DNA from: Roseiarcus sp963776665
GTDB lineage: Bacteria > Pseudomonadota > Alphaproteobacteria > Rhizobiales > Beijerinckiaceae
DNA length: 64,000 nt
Assembly (NCBI GenBank): GCA_963776665.1
Contig: CAVZNQ010000032.1
Coordinates: forward strand, 58,989 to 122,988
Reading direction: 5' to 3'
The notes under the pieces were generated by a model. The model had not been told where the DNA came from and made no database searches. It saw nothing but the letters and a program-made list of their open reading frames with translations. The position numbers and the translations under genes were made by a program. Positions 1 to 8,652 of the stretch are shown here, one piece after another (the first letter of the stretch is position 1; every line of letters begins with the position of its first letter).

Positions 1-150
1 TTGGGACGCGGGGCAACATCAGGAACTAGGTGGTACTTGTAGATAAGTCCGAGATAACTGCTATTTTGCTTGCATATAACTCATATTTGGTATAAGAAAC
101 TATGGCCGAAGATCGAGCATGGTGCGACGGAATAAGAAGGGTAATCGGAG
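1..150. other. AT-richer leader, no gene
   Basis: No convincing gene is seen here. The stretch is clearly less GC-rich than the rest of the window. A TTGCAT at 70-75 and a TATAAG at 91-96 give a promoter-like pair on the plus strand, but with only 15 bp between them, so it is weak. It may serve the small gene that starts at 151. Confidence 0.3.
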
Positions 151-413
151 ATGACGATTAAAGAGCTTGAGCAGGACGTTTATGATTTGGATGAGATTCT
201 ATCGTAGTGCGGGCAGCGCGGAACCTAGACGTGGGGGAGTATAGATATGAACGAAAGGCATCCGATAACACGTCGATAACGGAGTGGCTAGATCAACGCG
301 TATATCCCCTCTTAGGACCGGAACGGGTGCGCGTAGAAGTGATCGATGGATACGGTGCCCTGCCGCATGGTCGGACGCGACTTAGCGTCGTACGGGACAG
401 CTACGCACGCTAG
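151..413 (+). pseudogene. Small protein of unknown function, frameshifted, ending at an IS630 insertion
   Basis: An ATG at 151, preceded by a close GGAG, opens a short frame (MTIKELEQDVYDLDEI) that stops at about 208. A second frame, open from 195, continues with a protein-like sequence through EYRYERKASDNTSITEW and LPHGRTRLSVVRDSYAR to a TAG at 411-413. One indel near 190-200 would join them into a protein of about 87 residues. I do not recognise the family and infer no function. The T and A of the stop codon are the TA dinucleotide duplicated by the adjacent insertion sequence, and its first base G completes the TAG. The sequence right of the element also reads TAG, so the insertion sits in the stop codon and leaves the protein unchanged. 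Confidence 0.45.
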
Positions 414-428
414 AGCGTCCTGCTTTTG
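413..428. repeat. IS630 left terminal inverted repeat
   Basis: GAGCGTCCTGCTTTTG, a perfect inverted match to 1445-1460. It is preceded by the duplicated TA at 411-412. Confidence 0.9.
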
Positions 429-504
429 AGATGAATTGGAGTGGGATTCCCGAATTTGGCGAGATTTTGATTAAACCTGCTGGCTGGGCGGAGGCCAGCA
501 GGAG

Positions 505-1441
505 ATGGCAAAGCCGTATTCGCAAGACTTACGCAATCGGGTGATCGATGCGGTGAGGACGGGCAGGATGAGCCGGCGAGCTGCCGCGCGCCATTACGCG
601 GTCAGCGAATCCGTGGCCGTCAAGTGGCTCGAACGGGTTGAACGCCAGGGCTCGCGAGAGCCTGTTGGACATGGCGGCCATCGCGCCTCCAAGCTCATGC
701 CGCATCGGGAGTTCCTCGAGGCGGCGCGGGCCGAGAAGTCGGATGTCACGCTTCAGGCTCTCTGTAATCGCCTTTCGGCCGAGCGAGGCGTCAAAGCCGA
801 CACCTCGATGATGAGCCGTTTCTTCCGCAAGATCGGCGTGACGTTTAAAGACGCTCGTTGCGCGCGAGCAGGATCGTCGGGACATAAGCCGCCATCGAGC
901 GCGCTGGCGGAGCTATCAGGGGCTCATCGACCCCAGGCGTCTCATCTTCCTCGATGAGACCTGGACGAAAACCAACATGACAAGGCTTCGCGGCGGCGCC
1001 GAAGGGAGAGCGCCTCATCGACAAGGTTCCGCAGGGACGCTGGAAGACGGCAACATTCCTCGCCGCTCTTCGCCAGGATCGGATTCATGCGCCCTGCCTG
1101 TTCGATGGTCCCATCAACGGCGAGCGCTTTCGCGCCTATGTCGAGCAGTTTCTTGTCCCCACCCTCAAGCCAGGCGACGTCGTGATCCTCGACAACCTCG
1201 GCTCACACAAGGGAAAAGCCGTGCGAAGAGCGATCCGCGATGTCGGCGCGAGGCTTGTGTTTCTGCCGAAATACCCCCTGACCTCAACCCAATCGAGCAG
1301 GTCTTCGCCAAGTTCAAAACCCTGCTGCGAAAAGTCGGAGCGCGAACCTACGAAGCCATCTCAGACGCCAGCGCCGAAATCCTTGCCCAATACAAACCAG
1401 CCGAATGCGCCGCATACCTCAAGAACGCAGGCTATGCGTAG
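505..1441 (+). pseudogene. IS630-family transposase, three frameshifts
   Basis: DDE transposase of the IS630 family. The first frame (505 to about 855) encodes an N-terminal helix-turn-helix region starting MAKPYSQDLRNRVIDAV, with RRAAARHYAVS as the recognition part. The catalytic core is split over two other frames: LIFLDETWTKTN at about 940-976 supplies the first Asp, GDVVILDNLGSHKG at about 1171-1215 the second, and DLNPIEQVFAKFK at about 1279-1317 the Glu. The frame changes fall near 855, 990 and 1275. At 1270-1278 one extra C in the C5 run would restore KYPPDLNP. The corrected protein would be about 310 residues, normal for the family. As written it cannot be active. Confidence 0.88.
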
Positions 1442-1444
1442 ACC

Positions 1445-1460
1445 CAAAAGCAGGACGCTC
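1445..1460. repeat. IS630 right terminal inverted repeat
   Basis: CAAAAGCAGGACGCTC, the reverse complement of 413-428. It is followed by the duplicated TA at 1461-1462. Confidence 0.9.
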
Positions 1461-1470
1461 TAGACAAACG

Positions 1471-1505
1471 AGCCAGCCGCCGACTCGTCGGGTCGGCGAC
1501 TGGCT
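1471..1505 (-). terminator. Stem-loop, probable terminator of the minus-strand transporter
   Basis: A 14-bp stem with one mismatch (AGCCAGCCGCCGAC at 1471-1484 against GTCGGCGACTGGCT at 1492-1505) encloses a 7-nt loop. On the minus strand it lies just past the MHS transporter and is followed by CGTTTGTC, which is only a weak T tract. The IS630 element begins 10 bp further on. Confidence 0.5.
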
Positions 1506-1591
1506 GTATCGAAATGACCAATGGCGGCCGAGAGGCGATGTCCAGGCGGTTTGACAAAGCGCCCATCCGTGGCCTCCGCGAAATCTCCCGC

Positions 1592-2896
1592 TTATCGCGT
1601 CGGTCCGTCTTCGTTTCGCGCATGCTGAGGATCGCGAGAAAGCTGACGAGAGCCGGCGACGGCGATGTAGGCGCCGACCGCGGCGATGCCGCCGCTCGCC
1701 TCGAGAACCTGAGCCAGCGAAGGCGCGAGCGAGGCGCCGAGGATGCCGCCGAGGTTATAGGCGCTCGCCGCGCCGGTGTAGCGCACGTGGGTCGGGAACA
1801 GTTCCGGCAAGCAGCGCGCCGAGCGGCGCGAAGGTCAGCCCCATGACGCCGAGCGCCGCAGCACAGGAAGACAAGGACGCCGGCCGGCCCCTGGGCGAGA
1901 AGCGCCGGCATCGCGAGACCGACGGCGACCGGCGAGGACTGCCGAGATCAGCAGCACCGGCCGCCGGCCGAACCGGTCGGCGAGCGCCGCGGAGATCGGC
2001 GTCGCCACGGCCATGAAGACGATGGCGACGCACAGCATCTCGAGAAAGCTCGGTGCGCGGGATGCGCGAGAGCTCTCACGCCGTAGCCGAGCATGTAGAC
2101 GGTCGCGATGTAGAACAGCGCGTAGCAGACGACGATCGAGAGCGAGCCCTGGATCAGGGGCAGCCAGTGGCTCCTCAGCACGTTCGCCGAGCGGAACGGC
2201 CACCCGCTCGTCGCGCGCCGCCGCGGCCTGGAAGGCCGGCGTCTCCTCGAGCGAGACGCGCACATAGAGGCCGATCGCCACCAGGATCGCGCTGACGAGG
2301 AACGGCACGCGCCAGGCCCAGGCGATGAACGCCGGCTCGCCGAATCCGATGATGAGGGCGAGGAAGAGGCCGGTTGCGATGAAGAAGCCGATCGGCGGCC
2401 CGAGCTGCGGAAACATGCCGAACCAGGCGCGCCGCCCTTTCGGCGCGTTTTCGATCGCGATCAGCGCCGCGCCGCCCCATTCGCCGCCGAGGCCCACGCC
2501 CTGCAGGAAGCGCAGCGCCGCGAGCAGAATGGGCGCCAGCACGCCCGCGGTGCGCGTAGCCGGGCAGGGCGCCGATCAGCGTCGTCGCCACGCCCATCGT
2601 CAGCATCGTGGCGACCAGCGTCGACTTGCGCCCGATCCGGTCGCCGAAATGCCCGAACAGAAACGAGCCGATCGGGCGGGCGAGAAAGGCGATGCCGAAG
2701 GTCAGATAGGCGTTGAGGGTCTGCGTCTCGGGCGCCGATTTCGGAAAGAACATCGGGCCGAACACCAGCGCCGCGGCCGTCCCGAAAATGTAGAAGTCGT
2801 AGAACTCGATCGTCGTGCCGACGAGGCTCGCGAGCAGGATCTTGCCGATGCCGGCGGGCCCGTCTCCGCGCCGCTGCGTCCGTCGATCGCCGCCAC
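1592..2896 (-). pseudogene. MHS-family metabolite:H+ symporter (MFS), multiply frameshifted
   Basis: A major facilitator transporter of the metabolite:H+ symporter type, the group that takes up citrate, ketoglutarate, shikimate or proline/betaine. Recognisable pieces in order are a GTG start at 2896 (MAAIDGRSGAET), ASLVGTTIEFYDFYIFGT, FGHFGDRIGRKSTLV (loop 2-3 signature), LRFLQGVGLGGEWGGAAL, WAWRVPFLVSAIL, ALADRFGRRPVLL and PELFPTHVRYTGAASAYN, the last being diagnostic for MHS proteins. These lie in different frames with at least six switches, for example near 2855, 2555, 2185, 2055 and 1935. At about 2855 one extra G restores ETGPAGIGK. The substrate is unknown. The gene follows a C-C lyase gene on the same strand after a 63-bp gap, so import of a dicarboxylate- or citrate-like acid is plausible. 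Confidence 0.8.
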
Positions 2897-2959
2897 CGCC
2901 GTTTCCCCGAATCGTTTATGACGAACGCGGCTGCTGGAGTCCGCCGCCCCCCGTCTCCC

Positions 2960-3824
2960 TCAGATCTCCGCGTGCGCCTTTTCGAACGCCCATACCTCCT
3001 CGAACCCCATCAGCTTGTTCATCTCGGCGAAGGGATAGATCGGCGCGGGCGAGCCCAGCGACGAGCCGGTTCCGCGGATCTGCCGTAGACGGTGTTCAGC
3101 GCCGCCGCCGCGCTCAGGAGGCCGGCGACCGGATAGACGGCGAGCGCGTACCCGAGTAGGGCGAGCCGCGCGCTGCCCAGGATGGGCGTGCGTCCGCCGT
3201 CGACCATGTTGGCGATCAGCGGCTTGTCGCCGAGCTCTCGGCCGATCATGACCATCTCCTCCTCGGTCTCCTGTGATTCGACAAACAGCAGGTCCGCGCC
3301 CGCGTTCGTATAGGCCCTCGCGCGCGGATCGCCTCGGCGAGACCGAGCGAGGTTCGGGCGTCGGTCCGGGGGATGAGAGGAATTCGGGGCTCGTCCGCGC
3401 TTCGGCCGCGACCGCGATCCTTCGGACCATGTCGTCGCCGGAGACGACCCGCCATCCGGCGTATGACCGCACTTCTTCGGGAACTCCTGGTCCTCCAGCT
3501 GGATCGCCGCCGCGCCGGCGCGCTCATAGCCGCGAACGGCATGGCGCACGTTCAATAGCCCGCCGTAGCCCGTATCGCCGTCGGCGATCAGAGGGGTATC
3601 GGCCATGCGGGCCATCGCTTCGACCCGCCCGACCATGTCGGCGTAACTCGCGAGCCCCGCGTCGGGAAGCCCAAGCTGGGAGGCGACCGTTCCATAGCCG
3701 GTCATGTAGAGAGCGTCGAATCCCATCGCCGCCGCCATCGCAGCGACACCATGTCGTATACGCCGGGCGCCGCGATTACCCGATCCCTGGGGCGGGCGTT
3801 GAGGACGTCAATAAGCTTGCCCAT
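2960..3824 (-). pseudogene. Isocitrate lyase/PEP mutase superfamily enzyme, frameshifted
   Basis: A C-C bond lyase of the PEP mutase/methylisocitrate lyase superfamily. The ATG at 3824 begins MGKLIDVLNARPRDRVIAAP. The sequence then carries the Mg-binding DGDTGYGG, QLEDQEFPKKCGH with the KKCGH catalytic loop of isocitrate and methylisocitrate lyases, an AYTNAGADLLFVES strand and a C-terminal FAEMNKLMGFEEVWAFEK. The cysteine in KKCGH argues for a lyase rather than an oxaloacetate decarboxylase. Frames change near 3740, 3470, 3330 and 3060. The exact substrate cannot be read from sequence. An MHS transporter lies downstream on the same strand, and a GlcG-like gene diverges upstream. Confidence 0.8.
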
Positions 3825-3953
3825 GGCGCTTTCACCCCCGCTCACGTTCGCCGGCCGAGTTGACGATCAGTCGGCGGCTGACCATTGTGTTGGCGCCGGG
3901 AGGCGCGGCCGCGCAAGTCCCCGACGAAGAAAGTTTCGAGGGAGGGGAACGCC

Positions 3954-4378
3954 ATGACGATCGTCAAGCACAGTATCGACGGTGAAACGGCCGAGAAGGC
4001 CGTGGCCGCGGCGGCGAAAAAAGCCGCGGAGCTCAAGCTCAAGATGTGCATCGCGGTGACCGACGAGGCGGGCGATCTGAAGGCGTTTCTCCGCATGGAC
4101 GGAGCGCCGAAGCTGTCGATCGATATCGCGACGAACAAGGCTTACACCGCTGCGTCCTTTTCGATGCCGACCCACGCGTGGTTCGAATTCATCAAGAATG
4201 ACCCGCCCCTGCTGCACGGCATCACCCACACGCCCCGCCTCGTGGTGTTCGGCGGCGGATTCCCATTACGCTCAAAGGCGAGATCGTCGGCGCGATCGGG
4301 CTGAGCGGCGGTCACTATACGCAAGACATGGAGTGCGCCCGCGCGGCGCTCCAGGCGATCGGCGCCGAGGCCGCTTAG
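3954..4378 (+). CDS. GlcG/HbpS-like protein (DUF336 family), one frameshift
   Basis: A member of the GlcG/HbpS family (PF03928), small alpha/beta proteins, some of which bind haem or are found with glycolate oxidase and propanediol genes. The start ATG at 3954 follows GGAGGGGA at 3941-3948. The first frame gives MTIVKHSIDGETAEKAV and VVFGGGFP. From about 4260 a second frame continues ITLKGEIVGAIGLSGGHY to a TAG at 4376-4378. One extra C in the CCC at about 4262-4264 joins the two into a normal protein of about 141 residues ending AALQAIGAEAA, so a read error is more likely than a dead gene. It diverges from the lyase gene, with about 130 bp between starts. Its role is not established. Confidence 0.8.
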
Positions 4379-4499
4379 AGTCAGGTTCGCTGCAACCAGC
4401 CGCGCCCGTCGTTCCGGAACGCGCGGCCTCGAAGACCGCCGTCTCGCGACGCCCTCGTGGCGAAACTCAATCAGGCGGACCCGTCGGAGGAGGCTGGAC

Positions 4500-5218
4500 A
4501 TGTCAGAGTTCCACGTCGGCTTCGTGATTTTCCCCGACCTCACGCAGTTAGACTTCACGGGTCCGTTTGAAGTCTTGAGCCGTTTGGCGACTCCCCCGTC
4601 TATCTCGGCGCCCAGCGCGTTTGCGAATTCGCGAACGCACGTTGTCGCTAAGTCGATGCAACCGGTCCTGAGCGACCGCGGTCTCGGAATCCTGCCAACT
4701 TGCGACTTCGAGTCCTGTCCGCAACTCGACCTCATTTGCGTGCCCGGCGGCCCAGGCACTGTGGGGGCGATTGCCGACGACAAGACGGTTGACTTCGTCC
4801 GCATCCAAAGCGCCCACGCCCAGTATGTGACCTCTGTCTGCATGGGCGCCTTCGTGCTCGGCGCGGCAGGATTGCTGAAGGGGCGTCGGGCCGCGACGCA
4901 CTGGGCCTACGTGGATCTGTTGCCTTTGGTTGGCGCTACCCACGAAAACGCGCGGATTGTGCGCGATGGCAATCTCTTTACCGCGGGCGGAGTCACTTCG
5001 GAATCGACTTCGCGTTCCGCATCGTTGCCGAACTCGCGGGACCGGAAGTCGCGCAAGCAATTCAGCTTGGGATTGAGTACGACCCGGCGCCGCCATTCGA
5101 GGCAGGCCATCCCAGCAAGGCCTCCGAGGCAGCCGTCACGCTCATGGTTCGACGCAACGAGACGGCCCACAAAGGCATAGAGCAACTTCTTGAGAAGAGG
5201 AAGATTGTGCGACCCTGA
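4500..5218 (+). CDS. DJ-1/PfpI family protein, isonitrile-hydratase-like, one frameshift
   Basis: A GATase1/DJ-1/PfpI fold protein most like isonitrile hydratase, which hydrates isonitriles to N-substituted formamides. It begins MSEFHVGFVIFPDLTQLDF behind a GGAGG. It carries the nucleophile elbow VTSVCMGAFVLGAAGLL, where Cys at about residue 114 is the expected nucleophile, followed by RRAATHW, and FTAGGVTS. There the frame breaks near 5000. One extra G in CGGAATC restores TSGIDFAFRIVAELAGPE and the family tail AIQLGIEYDPAPPFEAG, ending at the TGA 5216-5218. The expected length is about 239 residues. The last codons run into an IS5-type transposase remnant, so the natural C-terminus may have been altered. 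The substrate is inferred from family resemblance only. Confidence 0.75.
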
Positions 5219-5460
5219 TCGCCGCGTCGGTCAAACGGCCGCCTTACGGAAGCGGCGGCGTGAACCCGCGCGAACCGGACGCGCGCTCCATGGTCAAGCA
5301 TGGCAAAAGCCACTTTGGCTTTAATGCGCATCTGGCGGTGGCCGAAGGCAGCGGTCTTGTCCGCCAGGCCGAGATGACGTCGGTCAATGTTCATGACTTT
5401 CGTCTGGCGGAAGCGCTGATCCAGGGCGACGAGCAAGGCTATTTCGCCGACAAGGCCTAG
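5209..5460 (+). pseudogene. IS5-type transposase remnant
   Basis: A fragment of a DDE transposase of the IS5 group. Reading from about 5212 it gives TLIAASVKRPPYGSGGVNP, then PDARSMVKHGKSHFGFNAHL, then RQAEMTSVNVHD and LIQGDEQGYFADKA, and stops at TAG 5458-5460. Both ends of the gene are missing, and I see no inverted repeats. The right boundary coincides with the 3' end of the convergent sugar porter, so the two share the palindromic CTAG that supplies both stop codons. The left boundary cuts into the end of the DJ-1/PfpI gene. It is a relic of an older insertion and deletion. Confidence 0.8.
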
Positions 5461-6873
5461 CCCCAGGACGCCTGGATCTCCTCGAGCGAGCGGTGACGCG
5501 TTTCCGGCACCCCGACATAGACCCAGATGAGCCCCAGGGCGCAGAAGGCCGCGAACAGCCAGAAGGTGTAGGCCTGGCCGATCGCATTGACGACGGTGAG
5601 GAAGAATTCGCTGACCAGGAACGCCGCGCCCCAGTTGACGGCGGTCGCCACCGCGACGGCCCTGCCGCGCACTTCGCCGGGATAGATCTCGTTGATGACC
5701 GTCCAGGTTACCGGGCCGAGGGAAAATGCGAACGAGATGATGAAAACGACCAGCGCGGCCAGCGTGACGATGCCCGCCCCGCCTCCGATCTTACCCGATT
5801 GCTCGAACGAAAGGCCGACGGCGGCGAGGCTCAGCCCCATGCCGATCAGGCCGGCGATCAGCAGCGGGCGGCGGCCGAGGCGATCGATAAAGGCGATCGC
5901 GATGAACGTCGCGAGCACGTTGACGGCGCCGATCGCCCAGGTCGTGGCCGCGGTCTGGGCCGCGGGGGTCGTGAAGCCGGCGGCGGCGAAGATGTTGTCG
6001 GAATAGTAGATGATCGCGTTGATGCCGGTGATCTGTTGCAGGACCGCAAGCCCAAGGCCGATTTTGAGCGGCCTCCGCCAGCGCGGCTGGAACACGTCCG
6101 ACCACGACGCTGTTTCGTGCTCGGCGCGCAGCGCCGCCTTGATCGCGGCGAGCCGCGCGTCGGCGTCGTCCGCAGCGCCGAGAGCGACGAGGTTGCGGCG
6201 GGCGTCCTCGGGGCGGCCGGTCTTGACCAGCCAGCGCGGCGATTCCGACCGCGGTCAGAACGGCGAGCGCGAGGAGGATTCCGGCGACAGCGGAGACCGC
6301 AAACATCGCTCGCCAGCCATCGGGGCCGGCAAGCGCTTCATCGACGAGATAGGCGACAAAGATGCCTATGGTGATCGCGAGCTGATAGGACGAGACGAAT
6401 CGTCCCCGCTGCGCAGCCGGGGCGAGTTCGGCCGCATAGAGCGGGGCCGCGACGGCAGCGACGCCAACGCCGAAGCCGGCTACGAGCCGAGCGAAGACGA
6501 GAACCGGCACGTTCGGCGCCAACGCCTCGACCGCCGCGCCGATGATGAAGAGCGCCGCGGCGGCGAAGAGCGCGCGCTTGCGGCCGAAATGGTCGGCGAC
6601 ATAGCCGCCGCCGAGCGATCCGAACATGGCCCCGAGCGTTACCCAGCTGGTCACGATCTCGAGGGCAGCCGCGCCGACCGCAAACGCCTTCTGGACGCCA
6701 ACCAGCGCGCCAGAAATGACGCCCTGGTCGTAGCCGAAGAGGGCGCCGGCCAGCACGATGACTGCGATGACGCTCGCCGCGCGGGCGAAGGGAAGTCGAT
6801 CCGGGACCGGATCCGGAAGTTTCGCGCCCGGATCGCCTCCGGGGCCGCCTGATGTTGCGCGCTGCGTCGCCAC
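5457..6873 (-). CDS. Sugar porter (MFS, sugar:H+ symporter), one frameshift
   Basis: A 12-helix MFS sugar porter of the xylose/galactose/arabinose:H+ type. The N-terminal half (6873 down to about 6245) has LAGALFGYDQGVISGAL, YVADHFGRKRALFAA and PLYAAELAPAAQRGR. The C-terminal half in another frame has ESPRWLVKTGRPEDARRN, QQITGINAIIYYSDNIF, FIDRLGRRPLLIAG and the end motif VPETRHRSLEEIQASWG. These are classic family signatures. The frame changes near 6240. Corrected, the protein has about 471 residues. It starts about 100 bp downstream of the OprB porin on the same strand, so the two probably form one sugar-uptake unit, with the porin in the outer membrane and the symporter in the inner membrane. 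The actual sugar is unknown. Confidence 0.85.
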
Positions 6874-6976
6874 GATCTCCCCCCGTCCGTTGCGCCTTTA
6901 AGCCAAAGCCTTTGAGGCGGTGAAGTCTTGCGGTCATTCGACAAACCGATCGCCGGGACCGGGCTCCCCGATACTC

Positions 6977-8386
6977 CTACCAGAAAGCGATCGTCGTTCT
7001 TACGCCCAGCACAAACGCGTTGCGATTCGTCGGGGTCGTGTACCCGCCGGGACAGATGACGTATTGCGCGTCGAGTTTCAGGTTCAGCCAGGGCGCCGCC
7101 TGCCATCCGTACCAGGCCTCCGTCACATATTCGTTGCGCTGCACGTAGCCGGGGCCGACGCCCAAGGTGTTGGCGAAGATCTGCGCGTTGGCGATATTTG
7201 GATTCACGTGCGTCGTCCCGACCGCAATTCCGAATCCATCCTTGGGCCGCCAGGCGCCGAGGCCATATTGTACGATTCCCCAGAAGATCTGATAGTCCAG
7301 CGTGGAAGTGCGCCGATCCGCGTAGGTGGCGAGGACAAACGCGTTCAAGCCGTTTTTCGGATCCGGGTTCGCCGAGTCGTGGGTCAGCTGCTGCTGCAGG
7401 ACGGTCGAGAATCCGTAGCGCCCGTGGCCGGGGATCCCGGGCAGTCCCGAGACCAGGATCGGCTCGCCGTCGATGCTGTCCGCGACATTCGGCGCCGCGC
7501 TGTTGTTCCACCAGCCGCCGGCCTGGTAGCTCCCCTGAAGCGCCCCGAACTTCGGCGTCCACGCGACCTCGGCGGGAACAATGACTCCCTGCGAGTTCTC
7601 GGGCGCGGTTGGCCATAGGGCAGGGTTGGGGGTCGTATTGAGATAGGCCGGATTCGCGTCGAAAATTCCGGCTTTGAAATAGCCCTGGGAGCCAAAATTG
7701 AGCTGCCCGACGGCCGCCCATTGGCTGACCGGCCAGTTGTAGATGTAATCACCCACCAGGTTGCCGGCCTGCCCGGGGCAGAAGGTCAGATTGATGAAAT
7801 CGCAAGGGAAGCTGAAAAACTGGTCGCCGAAGGCGAGGCGGCCAACCGTGAACTCGATCCGGTCGTCGAGCAGTTTCTGATCCCAGGCTAGTTGCTCCAG
7901 CCTTAGGATATTGCCGCGCCCATAGACCTCGTTGAGGAGCTGAAGCGCGGGGATGCCTGCGTCCGTAGCGGCGTTCCGGCCCCAGCGGCTCACCAGCGTC
8001 ATGAGAACGCTGGCGCCGGTCAGGCCCAAACTCTTTTGCAGGTCGAACTGGGCCTGCAGGGCGACTTGTCCGGCTTCTTGCGCGTTCTGGCGCAGACCGC
8101 CGGACAGGTTCATGACCGCTTCATCGACGCCGGTCAGCGAGGCCTGGATGCCGAGATCGCTCAGTTTCGTGCGGATGCCCGGCCATTCGCCGAGAAGATA
8201 GGGCGTCGTCGCGAAATAATCGGCTGGCAACGCCGAGAGGACCGGGAAAGGCGGGAGGCCGCTCGCGGAGGCGCTTAAAGCCGGCACGACTGGAGCCGCC
8301 GCGTCTCCGGGCGAGGCCTCGCCGGCCACCGCCGCAGACCCGGCCAAAAGGATGATGATGGAACCGGCCGCGCCACGGACCAGCAT
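6977..8386 (-). CDS. OprB-family carbohydrate-selective porin
   Basis: An outer-membrane beta-barrel porin of the OprB family (PF04966), 469 residues. It has a signal peptide with a hydrophobic core at about residues 7-20 (GSIIILLAGSAAVAG), followed by an Ala/Pro-rich linker. The mature part has YLLGEWPGIRTKLSDLGI near the start, FTVGRLAFGDQFFSFPC in the middle, and ends with an aromatic Trp after VLGVRTTIAFW, as expected for BAM-dependent barrels. OprB porins admit glucose and other sugars. The sugar porter gene lies directly downstream. Unlike its neighbours to the left, this frame is intact. Confidence 0.88.
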   Translation of the reverse strand: MLVRGAAGSIIILLAGSAAVAGEASPGDAAAPVVPALSASASGLPPFPVLSALPADYFATTPYLLGEWPGIRTKLSDLGIQASLTGVDEAVMNLSGGLRQNAQEAGQVALQAQFDLQKSLGLTGASVLMTLVSRWGRNAATDAGIPALQLLNEVYGRGNILRLEQLAWDQKLLDDRIEFTVGRLAFGDQFFSFPCDFINLTFCPGQAGNLVGDYIYNWPVSQWAAVGQLNFGSQGYFKAGIFDANPAYLNTTPNPALWPTAPENSQGVIVPAEVAWTPKFGALQGSYQAGGWWNNSAAPNVADSIDGEPILVSGLPGIPGHGRYGFSTVLQQQLTHDSANPDPKNGLNAFVLATYADRRTSTLDYQIFWGIVQYGLGAWRPKDGFGIAVGTTHVNPNIANAQIFANTLGVGPGYVQRNEYVTEAWYGWQAAPWLNLKLDAQYVICPGGYTTPTNRNAFVLGVRTTIAFW

Positions 8387-8652
8387 CCCGATCCTCCATC
8401 GTGGCGCCGTCGCCGCTTGCCGGGATGCCTGGGCTTGGCCGGAGCGGGAACTTCAGGGGCCGCTGCATTTTTTCGAGGCAGGGCAGCGAGCGTTGGATGT
8501 TGAGCCGCGAATCTCGCGGATGACAAGGCGCGGCGCGAGGCGCGTTGGCGACTTTCCCACCGATAGTTTCGCCACTAAGTGGCGCCTCGAAGGCCGGCCC
8601 GTCGAACGCCTGCTCGATCCGATCCAGAAACCCGCCCCCTTCCCATGCAAGC
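8387..8652. other. Intergenic, upstream of the porin
   Basis: I see no convincing gene. The minus-strand frame running through here into oprB has no codon or protein character of its own. The stretch should hold the promoter of the porin gene, but I could not pick a confident pair of hexamers. Confidence 0.4.

Larger units (their letters stand above)
413..1460 (+). mobile_element. IS630-family insertion sequence, complete ends, about 1.05 kb
   Basis: The element is bounded by 16-bp perfect inverted repeats (GAGCGTCCTGCTTTTG at 413-428 and its complement at 1445-1460). It is flanked on both sides by the dinucleotide TA (411-412 and 1461-1462), which is the target duplication typical of the IS630/Tc1-mariner group. 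One transposase gene fills the interior. The ends look intact while the transposase is frameshifted, so the copy is either newly dead or misread. It lies between a small plus-strand gene and the 3' side of a minus-strand transporter, next to a hairpin at 1471-1505. Confidence 0.9.
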
